Part shown: positions 35,064 through 43,436 of the stretch, piece after piece
How the letters are laid out: each line of letters starts with the position of its first letter
Position numbering within the stretch: position 1 is the first letter of the stretch
NCBI GenBank assembly: GCA_946497035.1
Contig: CAMMIW010000005.1
Coordinates: 1-64,000, forward strand
Direction of reading: 5' to 3'
From: an uncultured Eubacteriaceae bacterium
GTDB lineage: Bacteria; Bacillota; Clostridia; Lachnospirales; CAG-274
Length of the DNA stretch: 64,000 bases
Notes under the pieces: generated by a model
What the model was told of the DNA's origin: nothing
The model's input: only the letters and a program-made list of their open reading frames with translations
Database searches by the model: none
Program-made: the position numbers and the translations under genes

Positions 35064-37931
35064 ATGAAAAAGAAATTTTTAACATATATACTAGCTTTTG
35101 CTTTAAGTTTATCTGCTTTTACCCCTAAAAATATTTTAGCAGATTCTAACCTTTTATATGTAGAAAAAGAAACTCAAACTATAACAGATGGCCTTATTTA
35201 TGAAAAAAGCCAACGTCTTTATAAATCGGGCTGGAAAGATGTTTATGTTTTAACAGCAGATTTAACTAACCCTAATATAGATATAGAAATTTTAGATTCT
35301 ACAACAGAACACGGCCTTAAAAAAAATGTTGAAACTCTTACAAAAGAAAATAACGCTGTTTTTGGCATAAATGCAGACTTTTTTGGTGCAGGTAACCCTA
35401 CATCTAGTATGGGGCAAATAATAGTAGATGGCAACGTTAACGAAGCTCAAAACTATTATAACGCATCTTCTAATAAATATGCAGGTATATTTTTAGATAA
35501 ATATGGTAATGCATTTATAGACTATATAAAATCTAATTTAAGGCTTTACAATGAAAAAGTATCTTTGGAGCTTCAAGCTAAAAATAAAATAACAGATTTT
35601 AAAAAACCTGTATATTTTGATAGAAGCATAATAACTAACACACAAGATTTAGATAAAAGAAGAAAAGATTTATTTAAAATTGTTGTAGAAGATAAAAAAA
35701 TAGTTAAAAAAGTAGGCGCAGGAGAGGTTGTAGAAATACCAGAAAATGGCTATATAATAGTTATGGATAAAGCTACCGCATCAGAAAAACTAACTCTATT
35801 TAATGTGGGAGATAGCTTAAATTTTACAGAAAGTTATAAATTTGTTTTTAGAGAAGGAAAAGATATATCTGAAGTAATGACAGGTATATCTGCTGGTGGT
35901 GAAATTTTAAGAAATGGTAAACCTATATCTACAGGTTTAGCTATTTCTCCAAAAACTAGAAACCCTCGTAGTGCAGTTGGTGTAAATAAAGAAAAAAACA
36001 AACTAATACTTGTTGCTATTGATGGCCGTGGCCAAAGCATAGGTGCTACTCATGATGAAATGGCTAATATATTGTTAGAATATGGTGCTTATGATGCTAT
36101 ACATCTTGATGGCGGTGGCTCTACAACTGTTGCTCTAAGAGAAGAAGGCGAAAGAGATGTTAAAATAGTAAATAATGTATCTGATAAATCGCCTAGGCTT
36201 GTTCCTAATGCTATAGGGGTAAAATCTACTAATGCTCCTGGAGAAGTAGCCTCTTTATTAGTTACTATAAATAAAAATGACGAAGAAGCTATTATAGCTG
36301 GAGAAACTTACACATTAAACGTTACTGGTGTAGACGCTAACAAAAACCCCGTAGATATAGATCCAAACCAAGTTACGTTTACTTTTGCAAATGAAGGTGA
36401 TGGCACTATAAACGGCAAACATTTTTTAAGCAACAAAGTTGGAGATTTAACTATAAACGCCACATATCCAAATGGTGCAACAGGACAAATTTCATTTAAA
36501 GTAGTAGATCCTTTTACATCTATTATACCTAAAGTTAGTAGCAACTCTTTATATATTGGAGAAAGCACTAATCTATCTTTAGAAACTATAAATAAAAATG
36601 GCTTTTCTAAGCCTGTTGATAGCTCTTTAGTATCTTGGACGGTAGATAACCCAGACTTAGGATATATACAAAATAACAGTTTTTATGCTAAAGGAGAAGG
36701 CATAGCAACTTTAACAGCAAATTATAATAATCTTACTGCCTCTATAACTATAGCTATAGGTAGTAGCCCTACTCCTGTTACATCTTTTGAAGAAACAAGA
36801 GATTTATTTATGATGTATTTTCCTGCCGATAAATCTGTATCTGGTGGTGCTGGCATAGCAAATGGTGTTGCATCTGATGGTAAAAGTAGCCTTTTATTAA
36901 GCTACAATTTTAAAGAAAATGTAGACACACCTCAAGTTAGCTATGTTTGTTTTGAAAAACAACCTATTATATTAAATGGCTCACCTAATGCTATACAAAT
37001 GCAAATTAAAGGTGATAGTAGCAAAAATATGGTTAAAATGGTGCTTAAAGATAAAAATAATAAGGAATATGTATTGCCTGTTTTACCAGAAATGACATCT
37101 AGCGATTGGGTAACTGCATTAGTTGACTTGCCAGATGAAGTAGCTTATCCTGTTAGAATTGATAAGCTATACGTTGCATCTCAAAGTACAGATGAAAAAG
37201 AAAGTGGTACTATTTATATAGATAATATTAATGGTATGCATAAAAGAACTGATGGCGGTGTTCTTACAAATTCTTATCAAGACCCTCTTAACCAACCTAT
37301 AAGCCAATCTGCCCCTACAAGCACAGAGGAAGATATAAACGTTTTTGGACAAACAGCTAATAAACCTCATTCTAATTCTAAAAAAGTTTTACAAGATAGC
37401 ATAAATATTATGAAAAATAATGCAAGGGCTATTGTTTTTGCAGGTTCTACTAATTTAGATGGTATAAATACAGGTGTTTCTACTGTATCTTGGGATAATA
37501 AATATACTACAACTAATACAAGCAATTTATCAATTATAAATCTTGCTACAAAAAGTGGCATTATGAGAACAGAAAGTCCAGATCAATGGAGATGGTTGCA
37601 AAGTTATTTAGAAAATCAAAGTAAAAATAATATTCTTATAAATATGGATAAAAATATATGGGATAGCAAAAACGGATTAAAAGGCCCTAGAGAAAACGAA
37701 CTTTTACACAAAATTTTAAAAGACTTTGTATCTAAAACAGGCAAAAATGTAATTGTTGTATCTGCCGTATCTGATAAAACTAATGTTTTTGTTAAAGATG
37801 GTGTTAGATATATAACATTAAATGGCTTAACTAATTCAAACCCTAACAACCTAAATAACTATAAATATTTAAAAATAAGAGCAACTGAAAATGACTTAAA
37901 ATATGAAATTTGTAACGTATATAACAATTAA
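35064..37931 (+). CDS. Secreted phosphodiester glycosidase (NAGPA domain) with Ig-like repeats
   Basis: A 955-aa exported protein. Signal peptide 1-26; NAGPA/DUF2233 domain (~55-390) with GINADFFGAG, RNPRSAVGVNK, AIDGRGQSIGATHDEMANI and HLDGGGSTTV; two Ig-like (Big2-type) modules (~395-570); a beta-sandwich (~580-730); and a C-terminal domain (~765-955) resembling degraded metallophosphoesterases. NAGPA enzymes cleave sugar phosphodiesters, so this may trim a phosphate-linked wall polymer, fitting its pairing with the LCP gene. No cell-wall anchor is seen. Confidence 0.85.
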   Translation: MKKKFLTYILAFALSLSAFTPKNILADSNLLYVEKETQTITDGLIYEKSQRLYKSGWKDVYVLTADLTNPNIDIEILDSTTEHGLKKNVETLTKENNAVFGINADFFGAGNPTSSMGQIIVDGNVNEAQNYYNASSNKYAGIFLDKYGNAFIDYIKSNLRLYNEKVSLELQAKNKITDFKKPVYFDRSIITNTQDLDKRRKDLFKIVVEDKKIVKKVGAGEVVEIPENGYIIVMDKATASEKLTLFNVGDSLNFTESYKFVFREGKDISEVMTGISAGGEILRNGKPISTGLAISPKTRNPRSAVGVNKEKNKLILVAIDGRGQSIGATHDEMANILLEYGAYDAIHLDGGGSTTVALREEGERDVKIVNNVSDKSPRLVPNAIGVKSTNAPGEVASLLVTINKNDEEAIIAGETYTLNVTGVDANKNPVDIDPNQVTFTFANEGDGTINGKHFLSNKVGDLTINATYPNGATGQISFKVVDPFTSIIPKVSSNSLYIGESTNLSLETINKNGFSKPVDSSLVSWTVDNPDLGYIQNNSFYAKGEGIATLTANYNNLTASITIAIGSSPTPVTSFEETRDLFMMYFPADKSVSGGAGIANGVASDGKSSLLLSYNFKENVDTPQVSYVCFEKQPIILNGSPNAIQMQIKGDSSKNMVKMVLKDKNNKEYVLPVLPEMTSSDWVTALVDLPDEVAYPVRIDKLYVASQSTDEKESGTIYIDNINGMHKRTDGGVLTNSYQDPLNQPISQSAPTSTEEDINVFGQTANKPHSNSKKVLQDSINIMKNNARAIVFAGSTNLDGINTGVSTVSWDNKYTTTNTSNLSIINLATKSGIMRTESPDQWRWLQSYLENQSKNNILINMDKNIWDSKNGLKGPRENELLHKILKDFVSKTGKNVIVVSAVSDKTNVFVKDGVRYITLNGLTNSNPNNLNNYKYLKIRATENDLKYEICNVYNN

Positions 37932-37934
37932 AAT

Positions 37935-37961
37935 AAGGGTGTAGACTTTATCTACACCCTT
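37935..37961 (+). terminator. Terminator hairpin, copy A of a shared sequence
   Basis: An 11-bp stem (37935-37945 with 37951-37961) and 5-base loop. The sequence is almost the same as the hairpin after the solute-binding protein gene at 55068-55095. Confidence 0.75.
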
Positions 37962-37995
37962 TCATTAGTAGCTCCATTTTATCAAATTATTAAAT

Positions 37996-38037
37996 AAAAA
38001 AGACAAAGTTTAAAAATTTTTTACCATTGTCTTTTTT
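37996..38037. terminator. Bidirectional intrinsic terminator
   Basis: A perfect 11-bp stem (37996-38006 with 38027-38037) has A- and T-runs at the ends and lies between convergent genes. Confidence 0.75.
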
Positions 38038-38041
38038 TACA

Positions 38042-38209
38042 TTATTTATTAAAAAATATTAAGCATAATCCACCTATAAATAAACCTAAAGCTAATATAT
38101 AGCCCCACCAAGGTATTATTAATACTAACAACATGCCAAAACCTATAGATGCTAATATTATACCTATTAATGTTGATAAAGATATCATATGTCTACAAGG
38201 CCTACCCAT
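38042..38209 (-). CDS. Small two-helix membrane protein
   Basis: A 55-aa protein: short basic N terminus (MGRPCRHM) and two hydrophobic stretches (~8-30 and 33-52). I do not recognise a family, although small proteins of this shape are common in Clostridia. The ATG at 38209 is chosen with GGAG about 11 bases upstream; an in-frame TTG at 38230 would add seven residues that cover this site. Confidence 0.65.
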   Translation of the reverse strand: MGRPCRHMISLSTLIGIILASIGFGMLLVLIIPWWGYILALGLFIGGLCLIFFNK

Positions 38210-38280
38210 TTTATTATCATCTCCAAACAAACATATTTAATCATATATTTATAGTATATTCTTATAAATATATTTGTTTA

Positions 38281-38973
38281 CTAACCTATTATTACATCTA
38301 CTTTATCTTTTAACAATATTTCATTATAATCTACAAAACAATCATAAGCTAAAATATTTATTCCCCTATTTTTAGCATTTTTTAAAGCTTCATAAAAAGC
38401 ATAATGGGTATCTTTATTAGGGGTAAAATATTTTGCCCCTTTTAATTGTATAACAAAAATTATATATGTTTCATATCCTTCTTTTTTAGCCTCTATTAGT
38501 TCATTTATATGTTTTATAGCTCTTTCTGATGGTGCATCTGGAAATTTAACAACTCCGTCTTCTTCTAAAGTTACCCCTTTTATTTCTATAAAACCTTTTA
38601 AGCCATTTTTTCTTTCAAAATATATATCAAATCTAGAATTTTTATATTTTACCTCTTGTTTTACATTTATAGCATCTTTTAGCTCACATATAATACCTTT
38701 TTCAATAGCCTCTTTAACTACATAATTAGGGATATGGCTATCTATATTTACAAGCAAATCTCCCTTTTTAACACATATAAGAGAATATTCTGTTTTTCTA
38801 TTTACATTATTATGTTTTTCCACAAAAATATCTACATTTTTTATTAATAGTTCTTTACATCTACCTGTATTTTTAACGTGGCAAAGTTGTATTTTATTAT
38901 TTATTTCTATTTCTGCTATAAATCTATTTTTTCTATTTATAAATTTAGCAGGCTCTATATTATTATATTTCAT
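38281..38973 (-). CDS. sfsA: SfsA family protein
   Basis: A 230-aa protein of the sugar fermentation stimulation family: N-terminal RKNRFIAEIEINN, HVKNTGRCKELL and the nuclease-like core FDIYFERKNGLKGFIEIKGV, GVVKFPDAPSERAIKHI. The core resembles PD-(D/E)XK folds, and the E. coli protein binds DNA, but the physiological role is unclear. AAGGAG precedes the ATG. Stand-alone leftward gene. Confidence 0.93.
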   Translation of the reverse strand: MKYNNIEPAKFINRKNRFIAEIEINNKIQLCHVKNTGRCKELLIKNVDIFVEKHNNVNRKTEYSLICVKKGDLLVNIDSHIPNYVVKEAIEKGIICELKDAINVKQEVKYKNSRFDIYFERKNGLKGFIEIKGVTLEEDGVVKFPDAPSERAIKHINELIEAKKEGYETYIIFVIQLKGAKYFTPNKDTHYAFYEALKNAKNRGINILAYDCFVDYNEILLKDKVDVIIG

Positions 38974-39022
38974 ATTTTCTCCTTATGTTATATTTTATGT
39001 AAAGTTAATAAAAAATTATTTA

Positions 39023-39060
39023 AAAATAAAGAGAAATTTCTCTAAATCTCTCTTTATTTT
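39023..39060 (-). terminator. Intrinsic terminator
   Basis: A 12-bp A/T-rich stem (39023-39034 with 39049-39060), near-symmetric. It ends the leftward DUF378 gene. Confidence 0.65.
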
Positions 39061-39075
39061 ATATGGTATAATCTA

Positions 39076-39294
39076 CTAATTTGTAGATTGGGTATTACCA
39101 ATTTTAGCATATAAAGTTATACAATATAACCCTGCAAGTCCTACTAAAGCGTAAACAATCCTACTTACTAGAGAATCCATACCACCAAAAAGTGTTGCAA
39201 CTAAATCAAATTTAAAAAAACCAATAAGCCCCCAGTTTATAGCACCTATTACCACAAGAGTAAGAGCAGTCCAATCTAAAGGTCTGGCTTGCAT
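39076..39294 (-). CDS. DUF378 small membrane protein
   Basis: A 72-aa protein with two membrane helices matching DUF378 (LDWTALTLVVIGAINWGLIG, then IVYALVGLAGLYCITLY). Function unknown; widespread and often stand-alone. AAGGAGG lies upstream of the ATG. Confidence 0.88.
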   Translation of the reverse strand: MQARPLDWTALTLVVIGAINWGLIGFFKFDLVATLFGGMDSLVSRIVYALVGLAGLYCITLYAKIGNTQSTN

Positions 39295-39436
39295 AAAAAA
39301 TACCTCCTTAAAATAAGAATGTTTTTTAGGTTATATAATAAATATTAATATCCAAATATTTAAAAACAACCTATTTTATTTATAAGAGCATTATTAATGC
39401 TACAGCTTTAGTTTAACCATTTTTATTAAATTTATG

Positions 39437-40684
39437 TTACAAATTTTCTATTTTTATGTCATCTACTTTACCTACTAAAGATATGCTCATTTTTTCAATG
39501 TTAAAAACGGTATCTATAACATAATCTATGTCTTCTTTTTTTATTAAATCTACCTCTTCTATTATTTCATCTGGCGTTTTTATTTTATCTATTAAAATTT
39601 TTGATCTACCTATGCTAGACATTCTATTAGATGTACTTTCCAGCCCCATTATATAATTACTTTTTAATTGTTCTTTTGTTTTTTCTATTTGTTCTTTTGT
39701 TATTTTATTATCTTTAATAGTTTTTATTTCTCTTTTAATTATATTAATAGTTTTATCTAATTGGCTTTTATTAAGCCCTACATATATATTAAAAACACCA
39801 TTATTAATATATCCATTATTATAAGAATATATAGAATAAGCTAGTCCATTTTCTTCTCTTACCTTTTGAAAAAGTATAGAGCTCATACCACCACCAAATA
39901 TAGTATTTAAAAGACTCATACTATAATTATGTTTATCTTTAATAGATATACCTTCAAAAACTATAGCAAGGTGCAACTGTTCTATATCTTTAAAGGTTTT
40001 AACTTTTGAAGGAACATAAATATATTTACTATTAGCCTCTAAATTAGGTTTGCCTTTTGGCATAGATAAAACTTTTTGTTTTATCATATCTACTACCTTT
40101 TCTTTATTAAAGCTACCAGCTATAGCTATAACTATATTTTCTCCCACATATTTTTCATTTATATATTTAAAAAAATCTTCTCTTTTAAAGCTAGATACAT
40201 TTTCTTTGCTACCTAAAACACTATAACCTAATGGAGAGTTTTTCCATACTTGTTTTTGTAGCTCATTAAAAACTATATCATCTGGGCTATCTTCATACAT
40301 ACTTATCTCTTCTAATATAACTTTAGCCTCTTTTTCTATATCTATATTATCAAATTTAGAGTTAAAAAGCATATCTGTTAAAATATCTATAGCTATATCT
40401 ATATGTGTATCTAAAACTCTAGCATAATAACAAGTATATTCTTTAGATGTAAAAGCATTTAATTGTCCACCTATATTGTCCATTTCTTCGGCTATATCTT
40501 TAGATGTTCTCTTTTCTGTACCTTTAAAAAGCATATGTTCAATAAAATGTGATATACCATTAGTTTTTTCTGTTTCATTTATAGAGCCATTTTTTATAAA
40601 TATACCTAAAGATACAGAACGAACAGAGGCCATTTTTTCTGTAACAATAGATATTCCATTTTCTAACTTTATTACATCAAACAT
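39437..40684 (-). CDS. M16 family zinc peptidase
   Basis: A 415-aa processing-peptidase-like protein. The inverted zinc motif HFIEHMLF (HxxEH) and the distal glutamate region (EEISMYEDSPDD) are intact in the N-terminal half; the C-terminal half carries the GGGMSSILFQKVREE segment of active M16B enzymes. It lies downstream of pnp in the same direction, as the mlpA (ymxG) peptidase does in Bacillus. Substrate unknown. Confidence 0.92.
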   Translation of the reverse strand: MFDVIKLENGISIVTEKMASVRSVSLGIFIKNGSINETEKTNGISHFIEHMLFKGTEKRTSKDIAEEMDNIGGQLNAFTSKEYTCYYARVLDTHIDIAIDILTDMLFNSKFDNIDIEKEAKVILEEISMYEDSPDDIVFNELQKQVWKNSPLGYSVLGSKENVSSFKREDFFKYINEKYVGENIVIAIAGSFNKEKVVDMIKQKVLSMPKGKPNLEANSKYIYVPSKVKTFKDIEQLHLAIVFEGISIKDKHNYSMSLLNTIFGGGMSSILFQKVREENGLAYSIYSYNNGYINNGVFNIYVGLNKSQLDKTINIIKREIKTIKDNKITKEQIEKTKEQLKSNYIMGLESTSNRMSSIGRSKILIDKIKTPDEIIEEVDLIKKEDIDYVIDTVFNIEKMSISLVGKVDDIKIENL

Positions 40685-40839
40685 AAATTTCTCCTTTAAT
40701 ATTTTTTAATGTAAAATATAATTTTAAAGCTTTATAATAGACATTAATTTTTTAATTTAATATTTATTATAACCTTTTTATTATTAATATTTTACCCTAA
40801 AATTATTATATTATTAAGAGCAAAAATTAAATTTATACT

Positions 40840-40869
40840 AAAAGCCTTACAGTAAACTATAAGGCTTTT
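40840..40869 (-). terminator. Terminator of pnp
   Basis: A perfect 10-bp stem (40840-40849 with 40860-40869) starts with an A-run that gives a leftward T-run. It lies just after the pnp stop and separates pnp from the M16 gene. Confidence 0.8.
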
Positions 40870-40896
40870 AATGTAAATTATAATTTATAAAAAATT

Positions 40897-43005
40897 TTAG
40901 CTTAAAGCATCTTTTATAGATAAATTAATTCTACCTTGTTCATCTATTTCTATAACCTTTACGATAACTTCATCGCCAACTTTAACAACATCTTCTACTT
41001 TAGCTACTCGCTCTTTTGAAAGCTTAGATATATGCACTAAACCTTCTTTTTCTGGTGCAATTTCTACAAAAGCTCCAAAATTTGTTATTCTTACAACCTT
41101 TCCTGTAAAAATCTCGCCAACCTCTACATCTTTAGCTATAGCTTTTATAATAGATAAAGCTTTATCTATTTTTTCTTGATCGTTAGAAGAAACAAAAATT
41201 CTACCACCGTCTTCTGTATCTATTTTATCAACACCTGTTTGCTCTAATATTTTATTAATAGTTTTACCTCTAGGGCCTATCACATCTGCCATTTTTTCCG
41301 GATCTATTTGTAAAAATCCTATTTTAGGAGCATATTTAGAAAGCTCTTTTCTAGGCTCTTCTATAGCTTTAAGCATAACCTCATCCAATATATATTGTCT
41401 AGCTTCATTAGTTTTTTGTAAAGATTGTTTTATTATCTCTGGTGTTAAACCATCTATTTTTATATCCATCTGTATAGCAGTTATACCTTTATGGCTACCT
41501 GCCACTTTAAAGTCCATATCCCCAAAAAAGTCTTCTAAACCTTGTATATCTGTAAGAAGAACAAAATCGTCATCTGTATCGCCTGTTACAAGGCCAACAG
41601 ATATACCTGCTACTGGCCTTTTTATAGGAACACCAGCTGCCATAAGAGAAAGGGTAGAACCACAAACACTAGCTTGTGATGTAGAACCATTTGAGCTTAA
41701 AACTTCAGATACAAGCCTTATAGCATATGGAAATTCTTCCTCTGATGGTATAACAGGAACTAAAGCTCGCTCTGCTAAAGCACCGTGACCTATCTCTCTT
41801 CTACCTGGGCCTCTTGAAGGTCTTGTTTCTCCAACAGAATAGCTAGGGAAATTATAATGATGAATATATCTTTTTGTAACCTCTAGCTCATCTAAACCAT
41901 CTAATTTTTGAGCCTCACCTATAGAGCCTAAAGTTGTAACAGTAAGCACCTGTGTTTGGCCTCTACTAAATATGGCCGAGCCGTGTGTTCTTGGTAAAAT
42001 ATCTATTTCTGCTGTAAGCTTTCTAATATCTTCAAGGCCTCTACCATCTGGTCTTTTATGATCTTTTAAAATCATTCTTCTAACTGTTTCTTTTTCATAT
42101 TTATATATAGCCTCATTTATTTGTGCTACATAGTCTTCTTGGTTTTCTCCTTCATAGCTTTGTAAAAGCTTTTCTATAACCTCTTCTTTAAGAGCTGTAA
42201 CTTGCTCATCTCTAACCTGTTTTAAATCTGTAAAAACAGCATCTTCCATTCTTTCATCTGTAATAATATCTATTACATTTTTATATAAATCTTTATCTAC
42301 TGTGTGTTCTTCATAACTATGTTTTTCTTTGCCTATTTCTTTAGCTATACCTTCTATAAATTCAGCTATTTTTATATTTTCTTGGTGAGCAAGCATAATA
42401 GCATTATACATAGTTTCATCATCTATCTCATTTGCTCCTGCCTCTATCATCATAACTTTTTGTTTTGTAGATGCAACAGTTAAAGATAAATCGCTTATTT
42501 CTCTTTGCTCTGCCGTTGGATTTATTATAAAATTGCCATCTATAAGCCCAACCATAACAGCACCTGTAGGCCCATTAAAAGGTATATCTGATATAGATAA
42601 AACGATAGATGAACCTATCATAGCTACAATCTCTGGGCTACAATCTTGATCTACTGATAAAACTGTGGCTACTAAGCCTACATCATTTCTATAGTCTTTA
42701 GGGAACAATGGCCTAATAGGTCTATCTATAAGACGAGATGTTAAAACGGCTTTTTCTGTAGGTTTGCCCTCTCTTTTAATAAAACCTCCTGGTATTTTAC
42801 CAACAGAATATAATTTTTCTTCATAGTCTATGCTAAGTGGAAAAAAGTCAATTCCATCTCTTGGTTTTTCTGATGCAGTAACTGCTACTAAAACAACTGT
42901 TTCGCCATATCTTACAATAGCTGCCCCATTAGCTAACTCAGCAACTCTTCCTATTTCTACTGAAAGTTCTCTTCCTGCTAGTGTTGTAGAATAAGTATTA
43001 TACAT
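40897..43005 (-). CDS. pnp: Polyribonucleotide nucleotidyltransferase
   Basis: A 702-aa 3'-5' phosphorolytic exoribonuclease. Layout: RNase PH domain 1 (ELSVEIGRVAELANGAAIVRYG), all-alpha linker, RNase PH domain 2 with GQTQVLTVTTLGS and the catalytic Asp region FGDMDFKVAGSHKGITAIQMD, KH domain (DVIGPRGKTINKILEQTG) and S1 domain (GKVVRITNFGAFVEIAP). Full length. No rpsO precedes it in the window, unlike the usual rpsO-pnp pair. Confidence 0.97.
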   Translation of the reverse strand: MYNTYSTTLAGRELSVEIGRVAELANGAAIVRYGETVVLVAVTASEKPRDGIDFFPLSIDYEEKLYSVGKIPGGFIKREGKPTEKAVLTSRLIDRPIRPLFPKDYRNDVGLVATVLSVDQDCSPEIVAMIGSSIVLSISDIPFNGPTGAVMVGLIDGNFIINPTAEQREISDLSLTVASTKQKVMMIEAGANEIDDETMYNAIMLAHQENIKIAEFIEGIAKEIGKEKHSYEEHTVDKDLYKNVIDIITDERMEDAVFTDLKQVRDEQVTALKEEVIEKLLQSYEGENQEDYVAQINEAIYKYEKETVRRMILKDHKRPDGRGLEDIRKLTAEIDILPRTHGSAIFSRGQTQVLTVTTLGSIGEAQKLDGLDELEVTKRYIHHYNFPSYSVGETRPSRGPGRREIGHGALAERALVPVIPSEEEFPYAIRLVSEVLSSNGSTSQASVCGSTLSLMAAGVPIKRPVAGISVGLVTGDTDDDFVLLTDIQGLEDFFGDMDFKVAGSHKGITAIQMDIKIDGLTPEIIKQSLQKTNEARQYILDEVMLKAIEEPRKELSKYAPKIGFLQIDPEKMADVIGPRGKTINKILEQTGVDKIDTEDGGRIFVSSNDQEKIDKALSIIKAIAKDVEVGEIFTGKVVRITNFGAFVEIAPEKEGLVHISKLSKERVAKVEDVVKVGDEVIVKVIEIDEQGRINLSIKDALS

Positions 43006-43436
43006 ATATTTCTCCTTTCGTAACTAATTTATATTTAATTATTTTAATATAACTTAATATTTTCATAAATTATACATTAAGTATAATTATACCACCATTT
43101 ATAAATTTTAACAATGTTTTTTAAATATTTTTAATTTTAAAAAATATATATTAAAAGTTTTTAATAAAATATATATACAATATTTTTATATATTATAAAT
43201 ATTTGGTATAATTATATAAATTATTTAAAATAAAAAAAATATATTGACAAATAAATAACAATGGTATATAATGTAATTGTTAAATAAATATCAAATAAAT
43301 TTAACAAATTATTTGCCTTTAATATTAGGTGCTAAAATCTAAAGTTTTATAATTTTATTATTTTTTGTTAGATTGTTTTTTGTTATTATTTAACTTTAGA
43401 TTATTGAATATATTACATTTTTAGGAGGAAAATTTT
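43006..43436 (+). promoter_or_regulatory. adhE promoter and long structured leader
   Basis: A consensus SigA promoter: TTGACA (43244-43249), 17-bp spacer, TATAAT (43267-43272). The leader of about 155 bases holds a perfect 9-bp inverted repeat (TTGTTAAAT 43277-43285 with ATTTAACAA 43299-43307) whose halves resemble Rex half-sites, and an 11-bp inverted repeat (43336-43346 with 43392-43402) that can form a large stem-loop. AGGAGG ends the leader. The left part, before pnp, is featureless. Confidence 0.7.
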
